Shown here in pieces: positions 35,018 through 43,017 of a DNA stretch of 64,000 nucleotides. Under the pieces are notes generated by a model, which saw only the letters and a program-made list of their open reading frames with translations, ran no database searches and was not told the origin of the DNA. Numbering within the stretch: the stretch's first letter is position 1; each line of letters starts with the position of its first letter. The position numbers and the translations under genes are program-made. Source of the DNA: Paractinoplanes tereljensis (GTDB taxonomy: Bacteria; Actinomycetota; Actinomycetes; Mycobacteriales; Micromonosporaceae); contig NZ_BOMY01000039.1 of assembly GCF_016862435.1 (NCBI RefSeq), forward strand, positions 124,001 to 188,000. The letters are read 5' to 3'.

Positions 35018-36016
35018 TCATGGCAACAGGACGGCCGCTCCGGTGACCCGGCCGGCCGCGAGGTCGGCCAGGGCGTCGGCGGCGCGGTTCATCGGGTACG
35101 GCGTGACCGCGACCTGAAGACGATGGCTTGCCGCGAACGCGAGCAGATCCCGGCCGTCCTGCCGGGTGTTGGCGGTGACGCTGCGAACCGTTCGCTCCTG
35201 GAACAGGTCACGCTCGTAGTTCAGGGCCGGGATGTCACTCAGGTAGATGCCGGCGATCGCGAGCGTGCCGCCTCGGTCGAGGCCTCGCAGCGCCACCGGC
35301 ACAAGATCACCGACCGGTGCGAACAGAACCGCCGATTCCAGCGGTTCAGGCGGCTCGTCGTACGCGTCGCCGGCCGAGACCGCGCCGAGTTCGAGCGCGA
35401 GTTTCCGGGCCTGTTCCGAGCGGGTGAACACGTGCACCCGCGCTCCCTCGGCGATCGCGACCTGCGCGGTCAGGTGGGCCGACGCGCCGAAACCGTAGAT
35501 GCCGAGCCGGCCGCCGGGCGGCAGATCAGCCCGGCGCAACGCGCGGTATCCGATGATGCCGGCGCACAACAGCGGTGCGAGCTCCGCGTCGGAGTAGCCG
35601 TCGGGCAGGCCGTACGCGAAATCCGCCGGCACGGTCGTGAAGTCGGCGTACCCGCCGTCGGCGTCCCAGCCGGTGTAGCGCGATTCGGGGCACAGGTTCT
35701 CCGCGCCGGCCCGGCAGAACCGGCATGTGCCGTCCGTGCCGCGCAGCCAGGCGGCACCGACCCGATCGCCGGCCCGGAAGCCGGTCACCCCGTCCCCGCT
35801 CTCGAGCACGTGGCCCACGATCTCGTGGCCGGGCACGACGCGGGGGCGGTGCACCGGGAGCTCCCCGGTGACCACGTGCAGGTCGGTGCGGCAGACACCG
35901 CACGCGTCGACGGCCACGAGCAATTCGCCGGGCGCCGGCCGGGGCACCACCATCGGCACGCGAATCAGCGCACGCCGGATGTCGGGTCCGGGTTCCTTGA
36001 CCTGCCAGCCGAACAT
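35018..36016 (-). CDS. Zinc-dependent alcohol dehydrogenase (AdhA-like)
   Basis: 332 aa. It is an MDR alcohol dehydrogenase with CGVCRTDLH (catalytic Cys), PGHEIVG and a structural-zinc cluster in GTCRFCRAGAENLC. The nucleotide motif is atypical, IYGFGASAHLTAQVA instead of GxGxxG-V, as in the AdhA-like zinc-binding group. The next strand (VHVFTRSEQAR) could accept NADP. The usual spacing C-x2-C-x2-C-x7-C is kept in part. It lies in a minus-strand run after the USP at 36044 (27-bp gap) and before the ATPase. Probable role: NAD(P)H reoxidation; substrate unknown. Confidence 0.82.
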   Translation of the reverse strand: MFGWQVKEPGPDIRRALIRVPMVVPRPAPGELLVAVDACGVCRTDLHVVTGELPVHRPRVVPGHEIVGHVLESGDGVTGFRAGDRVGAAWLRGTDGTCRFCRAGAENLCPESRYTGWDADGGYADFTTVPADFAYGLPDGYSDAELAPLLCAGIIGYRALRRADLPPGGRLGIYGFGASAHLTAQVAIAEGARVHVFTRSEQARKLALELGAVSAGDAYDEPPEPLESAVLFAPVGDLVPVALRGLDRGGTLAIAGIYLSDIPALNYERDLFQERTVRSVTANTRQDGRDLLAFAASHRLQVAVTPYPMNRAADALADLAAGRVTGAAVLLP

Positions 36017-36043
36017 GCGGCACCTCCAGATCTCCGGATTTAC

Positions 36044-36496
36044 TCAGTGCTTGCCCCGCACGACCACGACCGGGCAGTGGGCGTGCTGGACGCACAACTG
36101 ACTCACCGAACCGAGCAGTGTGCCGGCGAACGCGCCGTGTCCCCGCGAACCGACCACGAGCAGGGCCGCATGGGCCGAGGCGTCGATGAGCACCTGCGCC
36201 GGATGCCCGGGCAGCACGATCTCATCCACCTCCACCGGCGGCGGATCGAAGCCGAGCACCTCCTGCACCGTGGTGCTGAGAAGTTTTCCGGCGGCGGCAG
36301 CGAGATCGTCGTACGGAATCAGGGTCAATCCGGTGTAGGCCGGCACCTCCCAGGCCGCGATGGCCCGGACCCGACCTCCGGTGAGCCGCGCCTGGTCCAG
36401 AGCCCACCGCAGGGCCGCCCGGGACGGCGGGGAGCCGTCCACGCCGACCAGGATGTCGGTCTGATGGCCATCGTTCAGGTGCTCATCGCGTGACAT
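36044..36496 (-). CDS. Single-domain universal stress protein
   Basis: 150 aa from ATG 36496 behind GTGAGGAGG. One complete Usp domain: N-terminal strand ILVGVDGSPPSRAALRWALD, ATP loop GSRGHGAFAGTLLGSVSQLC, C-terminal CPVVVVRGKH. The ATP-binding Asp of the first strand and the G2xG9xGS motif are intact, so nucleotide binding is expected. It lies at the head of the minus-strand run towards ADH and ATPase. It is divergent from the 36710 USP, with a box for each direction. Confidence 0.88.
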   Translation of the reverse strand: MSRDEHLNDGHQTDILVGVDGSPPSRAALRWALDQARLTGGRVRAIAAWEVPAYTGLTLIPYDDLAAAAGKLLSTTVQEVLGFDPPPVEVDEIVLPGHPAQVLIDASAHAALLVVGSRGHGAFAGTLLGSVSQLCVQHAHCPVVVVRGKH

Positions 36497-36554
36497 CGCA
36501 ACCTCCTCACGACCGCTCTTTGGACCACTTTCGTTCCCGGAACGGCGCGCCGCA

Positions 36555-36570
36555 CAGGGTCCTTCGACAG
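36555..36570 (-). promoter_or_regulatory. DosR-like box, minus-strand direction
   Basis: CAGGGTCCTTCGACAG, 59-74 bp from ATG 36496. The left arm is good and the right arm poor. Confidence 0.4.
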
Positions 36571-36641
36571 GTATCCCGATGTGCCGGCCAGATTCTCGGT
36601 TCCAGCGCTTGCCGTGGTGACGCATCCACCGCCGTCGTCGT

Positions 36642-36659
36642 CGGGGACCAACGCCCCTG
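36642..36659 (+). promoter_or_regulatory. DosR-like box, plus-strand direction
   Basis: CGGGGACCAACGCCCCTG, 51-68 bp from ATG 36710. Symmetric arms with a short spacer. Confidence 0.6.
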
Positions 36660-36709
36660 ACGGCGGGAAGGACCCCCGGGGATGCTGACGTCGAGCGAAG
36701 GGAGCTGTC

Positions 36710-37546
36710 ATGGAGATCTACGAAGGAGCACCGGTCGTGATCGGGATCGACGGTTCGCCGGACACTCCGGAAGTGGTCCGGGTAGCCACTCGCGAGGCAG
36801 CACTCCGGCATCGGAATCTGCGACTCGTCCGCTGCGTCAGCTGGCCACCGATGGGCTGGAGCACTGCTGCCGGGCCGGCGCTGCGATCCCGCCGGGAAAG
36901 CCGGTCGCTGGCCGGTAAGGATTTGGCCGAGGCCGCCGGCCTCGCCCGCCGGCTGGTCCCGGAGGCGGGTGTCGTTTCGGAGATCGTCGACGGCTCCCCG
37001 GCCGCACAACTGCTGGCGGTGGCCGACGGCGCCGTGATGCTCCTCGTGGGCGGGCGCTCGGCGAACACCGAGCTCATCACCCGCTGTGCCTGCCCGCTCA
37101 TCGTCGTGCACGGTCATCAGGACCCGTACGGCCCCGTCGTGGTCGGCGTTGACGGCTCCCCCGGGTGTGCTTCCGCCTTGGACTTCGCCGCGCAGGAGGC
37201 ATGTCTGCGGAACGTCGAGCTGATCGCGCTGCACACCTGGACGGGCAGCGACGGCACCGAACTGAACGCCGGCCTACCCGTGAGCCGCCAATTCGGGTCC
37301 GGTGAGGAGGAGCAGCAGCGAGTGCTCGCCGAGGCGCTCGGTGGAATTGCCGTACATTTCCCGGACCTCGCGGTCCAACGCGTCGTGCGTCGCGGATCCG
37401 CGCGCCGGCAGCTGCTCGAACTGTCCTACTCGGCCCAACTGGTCGTCGTCGGCGGCCTGCTGCCGGGCTGGGTCAGCCGCCAACTTCTGCTACGCGCCGG
37501 CTGCCCGGCCGCGGTCGTTCATCCCGCGCATGCACTCGGAGCGTGA
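36710..37546 (+). CDS. Tandem Usp-like protein with degraded ATP loops
   Basis: 278 aa, ATG behind AAGGGAGCTG. Two Usp folds are clear from the start strands VVIGIDGSPDTPEVVRVATR and VVVGVDGSPGCASALDFAAQ and from CPLIVVHG. Domain 1 is shortened, with GGRSANTELITRC in place of the Gly-rich loop. Domain 2 has GGLLPGWVSRQLLLRAGCPA. Neither has G2xG9xG(S/T), so ATP binding is unlikely and it may work as a binding partner of other USPs. A DosR-like box lies ~51 bp upstream. It is followed after 232 bp by the DUF1918 gene. Confidence 0.78.
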   Translation: MEIYEGAPVVIGIDGSPDTPEVVRVATREAALRHRNLRLVRCVSWPPMGWSTAAGPALRSRRESRSLAGKDLAEAAGLARRLVPEAGVVSEIVDGSPAAQLLAVADGAVMLLVGGRSANTELITRCACPLIVVHGHQDPYGPVVVGVDGSPGCASALDFAAQEACLRNVELIALHTWTGSDGTELNAGLPVSRQFGSGEEEQQRVLAEALGGIAVHFPDLAVQRVVRRGSARRQLLELSYSAQLVVVGGLLPGWVSRQLLLRAGCPAAVVHPAHALGA

Positions 37547-37778
37547 ACCGAGGTGATCCATAGTGTGTCCCACGCGCCGCTGACCGGCACCGCGGGTCAC
37601 CGAACGACGTCAAGGTAGATGCGACCCGGCAGGAGGCCGCGTCACCGGCAGTGCTGATGGCCACCGGACCCACCGGCTCAAAGAGGCACATCGGCCCTGC
37701 CCCAGTTCGCCAATGCGTGGGACCCTCGCGACAAGAGGACCGCCGGCCTCGCGGCCGGCCCAGCTCCGGGAGGCAGAG

Positions 37779-37976
37779 ATGATCGCGCACGTCGGTGATC
37801 GAATCGTTGTCAAGGGAATCCATGTGGGCGCGGCCGTGCGGGTCGGCGTCATCACGGCGCTGCGGCACGCCGACGGCACCCCGCCGTACGAGGTGCGGTG
37901 GCTGGACGACGGGCACATCGGACTCATCTTCCCGGGCCCGGAGACGCATATCGAGCTGCCCGCCGCGCCACGGTGA
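37779..37976 (+). CDS. DUF1918-family protein
   Basis: 65 aa from ATG 37779 behind GGGAGGCAGAG; a possible upstream ATG lacks a ribosome site. The whole protein fits the small DUF1918 barrel (VGDRIVVKG, RVGVITALRHADGTPPYEVR, WLDDGHIGLIFPGPET). These ~60-aa actinobacterial proteins often sit beside USP or DosR-type genes, and their function is not established. It is 19 bp upstream of the next USP, so the two are probably cotranscribed. A weak box-like GGGACCCTCGCGAC lies at 37719-37732. Confidence 0.85.
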   Translation: MIAHVGDRIVVKGIHVGAAVRVGVITALRHADGTPPYEVRWLDDGHIGLIFPGPETHIELPAAPR

Positions 37977-37995
37977 AAGGCGGAGGTGGTTCGCC

Positions 37996-38832
37996 ATGAA
38001 GTCCCGCGCCGTCGTCGTGGGTACGACCGGTAACGCCGTCAGCACCGCCGTCGTCGATTGGGCAGCCGATGAGGCTCGGTACCGCCGACTGCCGCTGCGC
38101 ATCGTGCACATCCTCGAATGGGATTCCGGTCAGGCGCCGGAGTCCGGCAGCGGTTCCTACGTCGAGCGGGTGTGGTCCGCAGCCGCCGCGGCGACCAATG
38201 CCACGGCGGCGCGGGCCCGGGACATCGCCCCGGGCCTCGAGATCACGGCGGACACCCTGGCCGGACATCCGGCCGGCCGGCTGCTCGAACTTGCCCGGGA
38301 CGCGGAACTCGTAGTCCTGGGGCACCGGGGCAGCGGCGGTTTCGCCGGTCTCCTACTGGGTTCGGTCAGCCTGCGTGTCGCCGCACACGCGCCGTGCCCG
38401 GTGGCGGTCGTCCGTGGCCTCCCGAACCGGGACGGCCCGATCAGCGCCGGCGTCGACGGCTCGCCCGCCACGGCCCAGGTTCTGGAAACGGCCTTCGCCG
38501 CCGCGGCCGCGCGCGCGGCACGCCTGGTGGTCGTGCGCGCGTTCGCTCCGGCGATGCAGCCGTGGCCGGCGGAACTGAAGCAGGCCGAGGCCGCTCGACT
38601 GGAAGAACAACTCAAATCCGAACGCCAGAGGTTCCCCGGCGTGCCGGTCGAGATCCAGCTGACCCATCGGAGCATCACCTCCGTCCTGGTCAGTGCGTCC
38701 GTCGACGCGCAGCTGGTGATCGTGGGGAGCCGTGGCCGGGGCGCCCTGCGCGCGGCTCTGCTCGGGTCCACCGGACGGCACGTGCTGCAGCACGCGCAGT
38801 GTCCGGTCCTCGTCGCCCGGCCGCTCTGCTGA
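37996..38832 (+). CDS. Tandem universal stress protein
   Basis: 278 aa, ATG behind GGAGGTGG. Two Usp domains (~1-138, ~145-278) have intact Gly loops, GHRGSGGFAGLLLGSVSLRV and GSRGRGALRAALLGSTGRHV, and CPVAVV / CPVLVA ends. It belongs to the same subgroup as 25749 and 43018 (RIVHILEW-D-E, AFAPAMQPWP). The stop is immediately followed by the window's best DosR-like box (38834), which serves the next gene. Confidence 0.87.
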   Translation: MKSRAVVVGTTGNAVSTAVVDWAADEARYRRLPLRIVHILEWDSGQAPESGSGSYVERVWSAAAAATNATAARARDIAPGLEITADTLAGHPAGRLLELARDAELVVLGHRGSGGFAGLLLGSVSLRVAAHAPCPVAVVRGLPNRDGPISAGVDGSPATAQVLETAFAAAAARAARLVVVRAFAPAMQPWPAELKQAEAARLEEQLKSERQRFPGVPVEIQLTHRSITSVLVSASVDAQLVIVGSRGRGALRAALLGSTGRHVLQHAQCPVLVARPLC

Positions 38833-38833
38833 A

Positions 38834-38851
38834 CAGGACTTAGGTCCCGAA
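38834..38851 (+). promoter_or_regulatory. Near-consensus DosR box
   Basis: Reverse strand TTCGGGACCTAAGTCCTG. The published mycobacterial consensus is TTSGGGACTWWAGTCCCSAA; the left half is exact to the spacer and the right arm differs at one base. It lies 82-99 bp upstream of the DoxX-like gene start. Confidence 0.75.
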
Positions 38852-38932
38852 CCTTCGGGCCGTCGGGCTCCTTTGCTCCAGCTGCCAGCCGTGCATCGTC
38901 ATAGGTACGGATATCGATCGAGGAGGGACATC

Positions 38933-39523
38933 ATGACAACCATCGGCCGGGGCACCGCCGCGCACCTCGAGAAGGTCGAAGCGCCCGGCTCCATGCTCAC
39001 CCACACTGCCGCGAGGACACTCGCCGTCCTGCGCATCTCCACGGGCTTCGTGTTCCTGTGGGCGTTCTTCGACAAGACCTTCGGCTGGGGCTACGCCACC
39101 CCGTCGGCCCGGGCCTGGATCAACGGCGGCTCCCCCACCAAGGGCTTCCTGTCCGGCGTCGAGGTCGGACCCACCTGGCTCCAGGACTTCTTCCACAACA
39201 TCGCCGGCGCCGGCTGGGCGAACTGGCTGTTCATGCTCGGCCTGCTCGGCATCGGCCTCGCCTTCGTCCTCGGTATCGGCATGCGCATCGCCGCCGGCGC
39301 GGGCGTCGCGATGATGGCCCTCATGTGGATCGCCGAATGGCCGCTGGACAAGACCACGGCCGCGGGCGAGCCGAGCGGCTCTACCAACCCGGTCACCGAC
39401 TACCACTTCATCTACGCCCTCGCCGGCGTGGTCCTGGCCCTGACCTACGCGGGACACACCTGGGGACTCGGCCGCTGGTGGGCTTCCCTGCCCCTCGTGC
39501 AGAAGAACCGCTGGCTGATCTGA
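38933..39523 (+). CDS. DoxX-like integral membrane protein
   Basis: 196 aa, ATG behind GAGGAGGGAC. Four hydrophobic segments (about 27-47, 100-120, 122-142, 160-180) with the family's N-terminal RTLAVLRISTGFVFLWAFFD and long loop containing PTKGFLSG. This matches DoxX/DoxD-type proteins, whose best-known members are the large subunit of thiosulfate:quinone oxidoreductase or partners of redox enzymes. There is no recognisable small subunit nearby. A membrane redox role at the quinone level is plausible. It is controlled by the near-consensus box and closed by a perfect terminator at 39537. Confidence 0.8.
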   Translation: MTTIGRGTAAHLEKVEAPGSMLTHTAARTLAVLRISTGFVFLWAFFDKTFGWGYATPSARAWINGGSPTKGFLSGVEVGPTWLQDFFHNIAGAGWANWLFMLGLLGIGLAFVLGIGMRIAAGAGVAMMALMWIAEWPLDKTTAAGEPSGSTNPVTDYHFIYALAGVVLALTYAGHTWGLGRWWASLPLVQKNRWLI

Positions 39524-39536
39524 CCGAACTGTCCCG

Positions 39537-39566
39537 CGCCGCCCGGCCACTACAGGCCGGGCGGCG
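39537..39566 (+). terminator. Perfect hairpin after the DoxX-like gene
   Basis: CGCCGCCCGGCC / GGCCGGGCGGCG, a 12-bp uninterrupted stem with a 6-nt loop, 13 bp after the stop. Confidence 0.8.
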
Positions 39567-39874
39567 TGCTTGGCGCATCCGGTTCGGGCCGCAATGCCCT
39601 CAGCGCAGGCCTACAGCGGGAGACCGAGCGGATACGGGCGCTGGCCGCCGCCAACGACCCTCGGTATCGCCGGATGCCGGACCGCGATCTCGGAAGGACC
39701 GCCCTGTGGCGCCGGCGGCTGACGGGCGCGGCCCAGGCCCTGCGCCGGTCCGAGGAGAAGAACGAGCGGCAGGCCCACACCTACCTGGCCTTCGTGGGCT
39801 TCCGGCGCAACGCGAACTCCCCCAGACCAAGCACACGGTTGAGCGGTACGGGTAAGGCCATCATCGGCGGCTGA
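39566..39874 (+). other. Possible coding remnant, unknown
   Basis: The frame from ~39600 to 39830 has coding-like GC-rich third positions and yields a charged helical segment (LQRETERIRALAAANDPRYR, RRSEEKNERQAHTYLAFVGF). No start with a ribosome site is visible, since it begins in the terminator, and the last ~15 codons lose the bias. It could be the middle of a decayed gene; no family recognised. Confidence 0.3.
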
Positions 39875-39980
39875 CGCGACGACCGGCGGCACGCTCATCA
39901 ACTCGGCAGCCGTGGCGGCCCGCGCCTTTGCCCGAGGGACGCCGGCCGGTCCTTCAGCGGCGGGATCGATGGGCTCGCCG

Positions 39981-40481
39981 TCAGGACGCGGTGATCTCGT
40001 CGGCCAGGCCTCGCGCCCAGGCGCGTACGCGGCCGGGGTTGCGGAAGTCGCCGGCATGTCCTTCCCGAGCGAGCTGGCGGGCGACGTGGCCGAGCCAGCC
40101 GTGCGCGTCGGTGGTCATCCGGCCGCCGAACGTCTGGTGTTCCCGGGCGCCGAGCTCACGCAGGGCCGTCTCGGCGTGCCGTACCGGCGGCACCGGCCCG
40201 GTATCGGCCGAGACGTCCAGCGGCCCACTGCTGAACAGCCAGACCGGGCGGCCGGTGAGCCGCTGCGAGAACCGCTGCACGAATCGGCGTGCGTCGGCGT
40301 GCCAGCCGTACGCGTAAAGGGCGGAACCGAGAATCACCGCGTCGTACTCCGCGACGCCAGTGACCTCACCCGCCGGTACGAGACTGACCGTGAGTCCCGC
40401 GGCCTGCAGTTCGTCGGCGATCCAGGCGGCGATCTCACCGGTGCCGCCACCGGTGGTGCCGTAGGCGACCAGGACGCGCAT
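39981..40481 (-). CDS. Flavodoxin-domain protein (HemG/protoporphyrinogen-oxidase-like)
   Basis: 166 aa; ATG behind GGAGAGGGATT. The N-terminus MRVLVAYGTTGGGTGEIAAW is an FMN phosphate-binding loop, followed by the usual ILGSALYAYGWHADARRF and LFSSGPLD blocks of long-chain flavodoxins such as HemG. It ends with GDFRNPGRVRAWARGLADEI. Possible roles: electron carrier for the redox genes here, or haem-synthesis dehydrogenase. The same C-terminal GDFRNPG string recurs in a scrap at 61328. A DosR-like box lies ~106 bp upstream. Confidence 0.8.
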   Translation of the reverse strand: MRVLVAYGTTGGGTGEIAAWIADELQAAGLTVSLVPAGEVTGVAEYDAVILGSALYAYGWHADARRFVQRFSQRLTGRPVWLFSSGPLDVSADTGPVPPVRHAETALRELGAREHQTFGGRMTTDAHGWLGHVARQLAREGHAGDFRNPGRVRAWARGLADEITAS

Positions 40482-40586
40482 AATCCCTCTCCAACTCAGT
40501 CGACAAGGAACACAGGGCAGTAGGCGCGCTGGATCACCGACCGTTCCGTCGCTCTTCCAGCACAGCCCTCGATGTCCGGGCTCGGC

Positions 40587-40600
40587 AAGGGCCGATAGTC
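40587..40600 (-). promoter_or_regulatory. DosR-like box upstream of the flavodoxin gene
   Basis: On the minus strand GACTATCGGCCCTT: arms GAC(T) and GGCCCT. It lies 106 bp from the flavodoxin start and 24 bp past... the left edge of the preceding USP fusion stop region (40611). Confidence 0.45.
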
Positions 40601-40610
40601 ACCGGCTGGG

Positions 40611-41936
40611 TCAGTTCAGCGGATAGACGATCCGCGTGCGGTAGTCGGACTCCCTGGTGTCTCCCGGCCCGGCGACGTACTCCTCCCACATGATCCGCGG
40701 TGGTGTCCGGGCGTGGTCGCCGAACCAGTTGGCGAGGAGGGCGTAGGTGGCCGGCAGGGTCGAGTACGGTCCGATGTGCTCGGCGCGGACGACCTGGCCG
40801 GCGGGAAGGTGCTCGACGGCGAGCCCGGGTGTTGCCGAGGGCTCGGCGGCGACCGGGAACCCGGCGGTCACGTCGAACACCTGGCTCCGCTCGTGTGAGT
40901 AGACGGCGGTCGGCGGGCCGGTGACCGTCGCGCCGATGTGGGCCAGTTCGGCGGCGACGGCCGGAATTGCCCGGCTGAAGAACGCCTCGATCTCCGCCGG
41001 GGCGACCCGCCCGCGCCGGCCGGCGACAATCCGGGCGGGTGCGGTGGTGATCTCGATCCGGTCGGTGGCGGTGGCATTCCCGGTGCGCTCGCGGACACGA
41101 TGTGGCACCACGAGGACGGGACGTGCGGTGTGGTGCAGGGTTGCCATCGCGACGCTGCCGAGCAGGATCTCCCGGATCGCCGATCGGCCCCGGGAGCCGA
41201 CGACCACCGCGGCCGCCTTGTGCTCGGTGGCCAGCCGGGCGAGCGCGTCGGCCACCGCTCGGCCGCTCGGGTGCCCGGCCAGCTCCTCGGCGGTGAGCGC
41301 CTCGTAACCCTCCGGTGCCGGTTGCTCCGGCGCTCCGTCGTGGACCGCGGCGAGAACGAGCCGGCGCCGGCCGAACAACTCCTCCGCGACGGCCAGCGCA
41401 CGCTGCGCCCCCGGCGAGCCGTCCCAGCCGACCAGAACAGGCCCTGCCGTCAGCGACGCTCGCTCGTTGAGCAGCAACGGGTGCGGCACCACCAGGACCG
41501 GTCGGGGCGCGTAGTGCACGGCCATGTCGGAGACGCTGCCGAGCAGGGCGTGGGCGCCGCCGAGACCACGCGAGCCCAGCACGAGCAGATCGGGTTCGAG
41601 CTTCTCGGCGAGCTCGGCCAGTTGCATTCCTTCGCCGCCGTAGCCGCGTTCGACCAGCGGTTCGGCTTCCCAGCCAGCCGCCCGGGCCAGCGCGACACCC
41701 ATGGTGGCGACGCGCATGGACTCGGCGGCGCCCTCCCGCTCCACCGCGGCGACGAAGTCGTCGACTCGCCGCGTGCCGTGCCAGAGACGGCGGCGCAGCG
41801 TCTCGTCGGCGAACGGGGGCACCCACAGGTAGGCGATCCGCGCGTGCGCCTGAGGCACCAGTGCGGCGGCCACCTCGATGGCCGCTCCGGCCGCGACGGA
41901 ACCGTCGTAGCCGACAATGACCTGCAACGATGTCAT
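40611..41936 (-). CDS. Usp-Usp-GyrI-like fusion protein
   Basis: 441 aa, ATG behind GAGGAGAAGAA, overlapping the stop of the broken nitroreductase by 4 nt. Domain 1 (~1-150) is a Usp fold with an expanded helical insert and loop GSRGLGGAHALLGSVSDMAV. Domain 2 (~155-290) is a second Usp with GSRGRSAIREILLGSVAMAT. Both end in RPVLVVPH. Residues ~297-441 do not fit Usp. They match GyrI-like/AraC-effector-binding small-molecule domains (IEITTAPARIVAGRRGRVAP, FFSRAIPAVAAELAHIG, VFDVTAGFPV, LPAGQVVRAEHIGPYSTLPA, ESDYRTRIVYPLN). The tail suggests a ligand sensor joined to two nucleotide-binding modules. I know of no characterised example. Confidence 0.8.
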   Translation of the reverse strand: MTSLQVIVGYDGSVAAGAAIEVAAALVPQAHARIAYLWVPPFADETLRRRLWHGTRRVDDFVAAVEREGAAESMRVATMGVALARAAGWEAEPLVERGYGGEGMQLAELAEKLEPDLLVLGSRGLGGAHALLGSVSDMAVHYAPRPVLVVPHPLLLNERASLTAGPVLVGWDGSPGAQRALAVAEELFGRRRLVLAAVHDGAPEQPAPEGYEALTAEELAGHPSGRAVADALARLATEHKAAAVVVGSRGRSAIREILLGSVAMATLHHTARPVLVVPHRVRERTGNATATDRIEITTAPARIVAGRRGRVAPAEIEAFFSRAIPAVAAELAHIGATVTGPPTAVYSHERSQVFDVTAGFPVAAEPSATPGLAVEHLPAGQVVRAEHIGPYSTLPATYALLANWFGDHARTPPRIMWEEYVAGPGDTRESDYRTRIVYPLN

Positions 41937-42600
41937 TTCTTCTCCTCGGGTTCCGGCAGCAGCACCTCGGAGACCGGGCGCCGGGGCGTACGGCCGGCTG
42001 GATTGCCGTAGCCCACTCGCAGCACCATTTGCGCGAAGCGGCGGGCGTTCGGGGCCGCCAGGAGGCGGCGGACGGCCGGTATCTCGACCGGCTGACTGAT
42101 CGGCGTGGTGGACAGGTCCTGCCAGGTCGCGGTGAGCAGCACCCGCTGCAGGGCTTGGCCGGCGCGCAGCCAGTCGGCGCGGTCGTCGCCGTCGGTGGCC
42201 AGCACCACGACCGTCGGATAAGGCTCGAATTTCGCGGTCTGGCGGGGCAGCTCGGACAGCTCTCCGAGGTCCCTGATCGGCATCGATTCGAGGGCGTCCC
42301 ACGGTCCGACCGCCCAGCTCGGCACACCGTCGTGCCGGACCGTGGGGCCGGTCCAGCGGGCGAGCTCCTCCCGGTACCCGGGCCGCTCGCGTAACCGCCG
42401 GTCGGCCTCCTGGGCCAGGCCGAGGATCGCGTCGCGTCGATGATGTGCAGGCGGCGCGCCGGATCGGCGTACACCTCGATCCTGGGTCTTTCGATCCGGA
42501 ACCGCCATGGCTGGCTGTTGTGCAGTGACGGTGCGGCGGCGGCCGTCCGGACGCAGTCGGCGAGGACCTTCCGCGACGGCGGAACGCTGGTGATGGTCAT
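41933..42600 (-). pseudogene. Acg-family nitroreductase with internal deletion and frameshift
   Basis: ATG 42600 behind GGGGAGGAGCG. The first ~50 codons are normal (APSLHNSQPWRF; IEVYADPARRLHIIDA). At ~42440 the family's next ~120 residues are absent. The sequence resumes in another frame with LAQEADRRLRERPGYREELA and continues to the C-terminus (TPISQPVEIPAVRRLLAAPN, VLRVGYGNP, VSEVLLPEPEEKK). The missing part includes the Arg-rich and CGAAL-type blocks. It is related to 62196 (SLHNSQPWQF; ISQPVEIPALRSRL). Its 3' part still overlaps the USP-GyrI start, so the promoter at 42661 may now serve that gene. Confidence 0.8.
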
Positions 42601-42660
42601 CGCTCCTCCCCACTTCGGGTGGCCTTTGTTCAACCAGACCTCGGTACCGGCCGGATCTTC

Positions 42661-42677
42661 CAGGGCCGTTGGTCCCG
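42661..42677 (-). promoter_or_regulatory. DosR-like box upstream of the broken nitroreductase
   Basis: CAGGGCCGTTGGTCCCG: arms CAGGGCC and GGTCCCG, 61-77 bp from ATG 42600. A strong copy. Confidence 0.65.
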
Positions 42678-42831
42678 TGGAAGCCGTCCGGTCGGGTCGG
42701 TGGACCGTGAGGCCGGGTCCGTCTCCAGTGCCTCGCGGGCGAGACGGCCCAGCCTCCCGGCCATCGATGGCTTCCGGCCCCGCCAGACCGGAGCGGCCGC
42801 CGGCTCCTTCATCGAGTGGTGTTCCGCGCGG

Positions 42832-42996
42832 TTACTGCCGGCGGGGGTTACGGACGCGACTCGATCGGCCGAGCGCGCCGACCAGGTCGACGGCCAGGCA
42901 GACGAACAGCGCGATGCCCCAGCTGTTCCACGGTCCCCAGGACGCGACGTCCGGGGTGCCCTGCACGAGCCAGACGATCAACCAGATGACGGTCAT
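42832..42996 (-). CDS. Small membrane protein, 54 aa
   Basis: ATG 42996 is preceded by GAGGAGACCGTC, a good ribosome site, and the frame ends at TAA 42832. Two hydrophobic segments are visible: VIWLIVWLVQG (residues 3-13) and WGIALFVCLAVDLVGALG (residues 26-43), with a basic tail RSSRVRNPRRQ. It starts 21 bp past the stop of the USP gene at 43018, consistent with a second cistron. Family unknown. It resembles the short hydrophobic proteins that accompany other island genes (16284, 23010, 63200). Confidence 0.65.
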   Translation of the reverse strand: MTVIWLIVWLVQGTPDVASWGPWNSWGIALFVCLAVDLVGALGRSSRVRNPRRQ

Positions 42997-43017
42997 GACG
43001 GTCTCCTCGGGCGGTTG

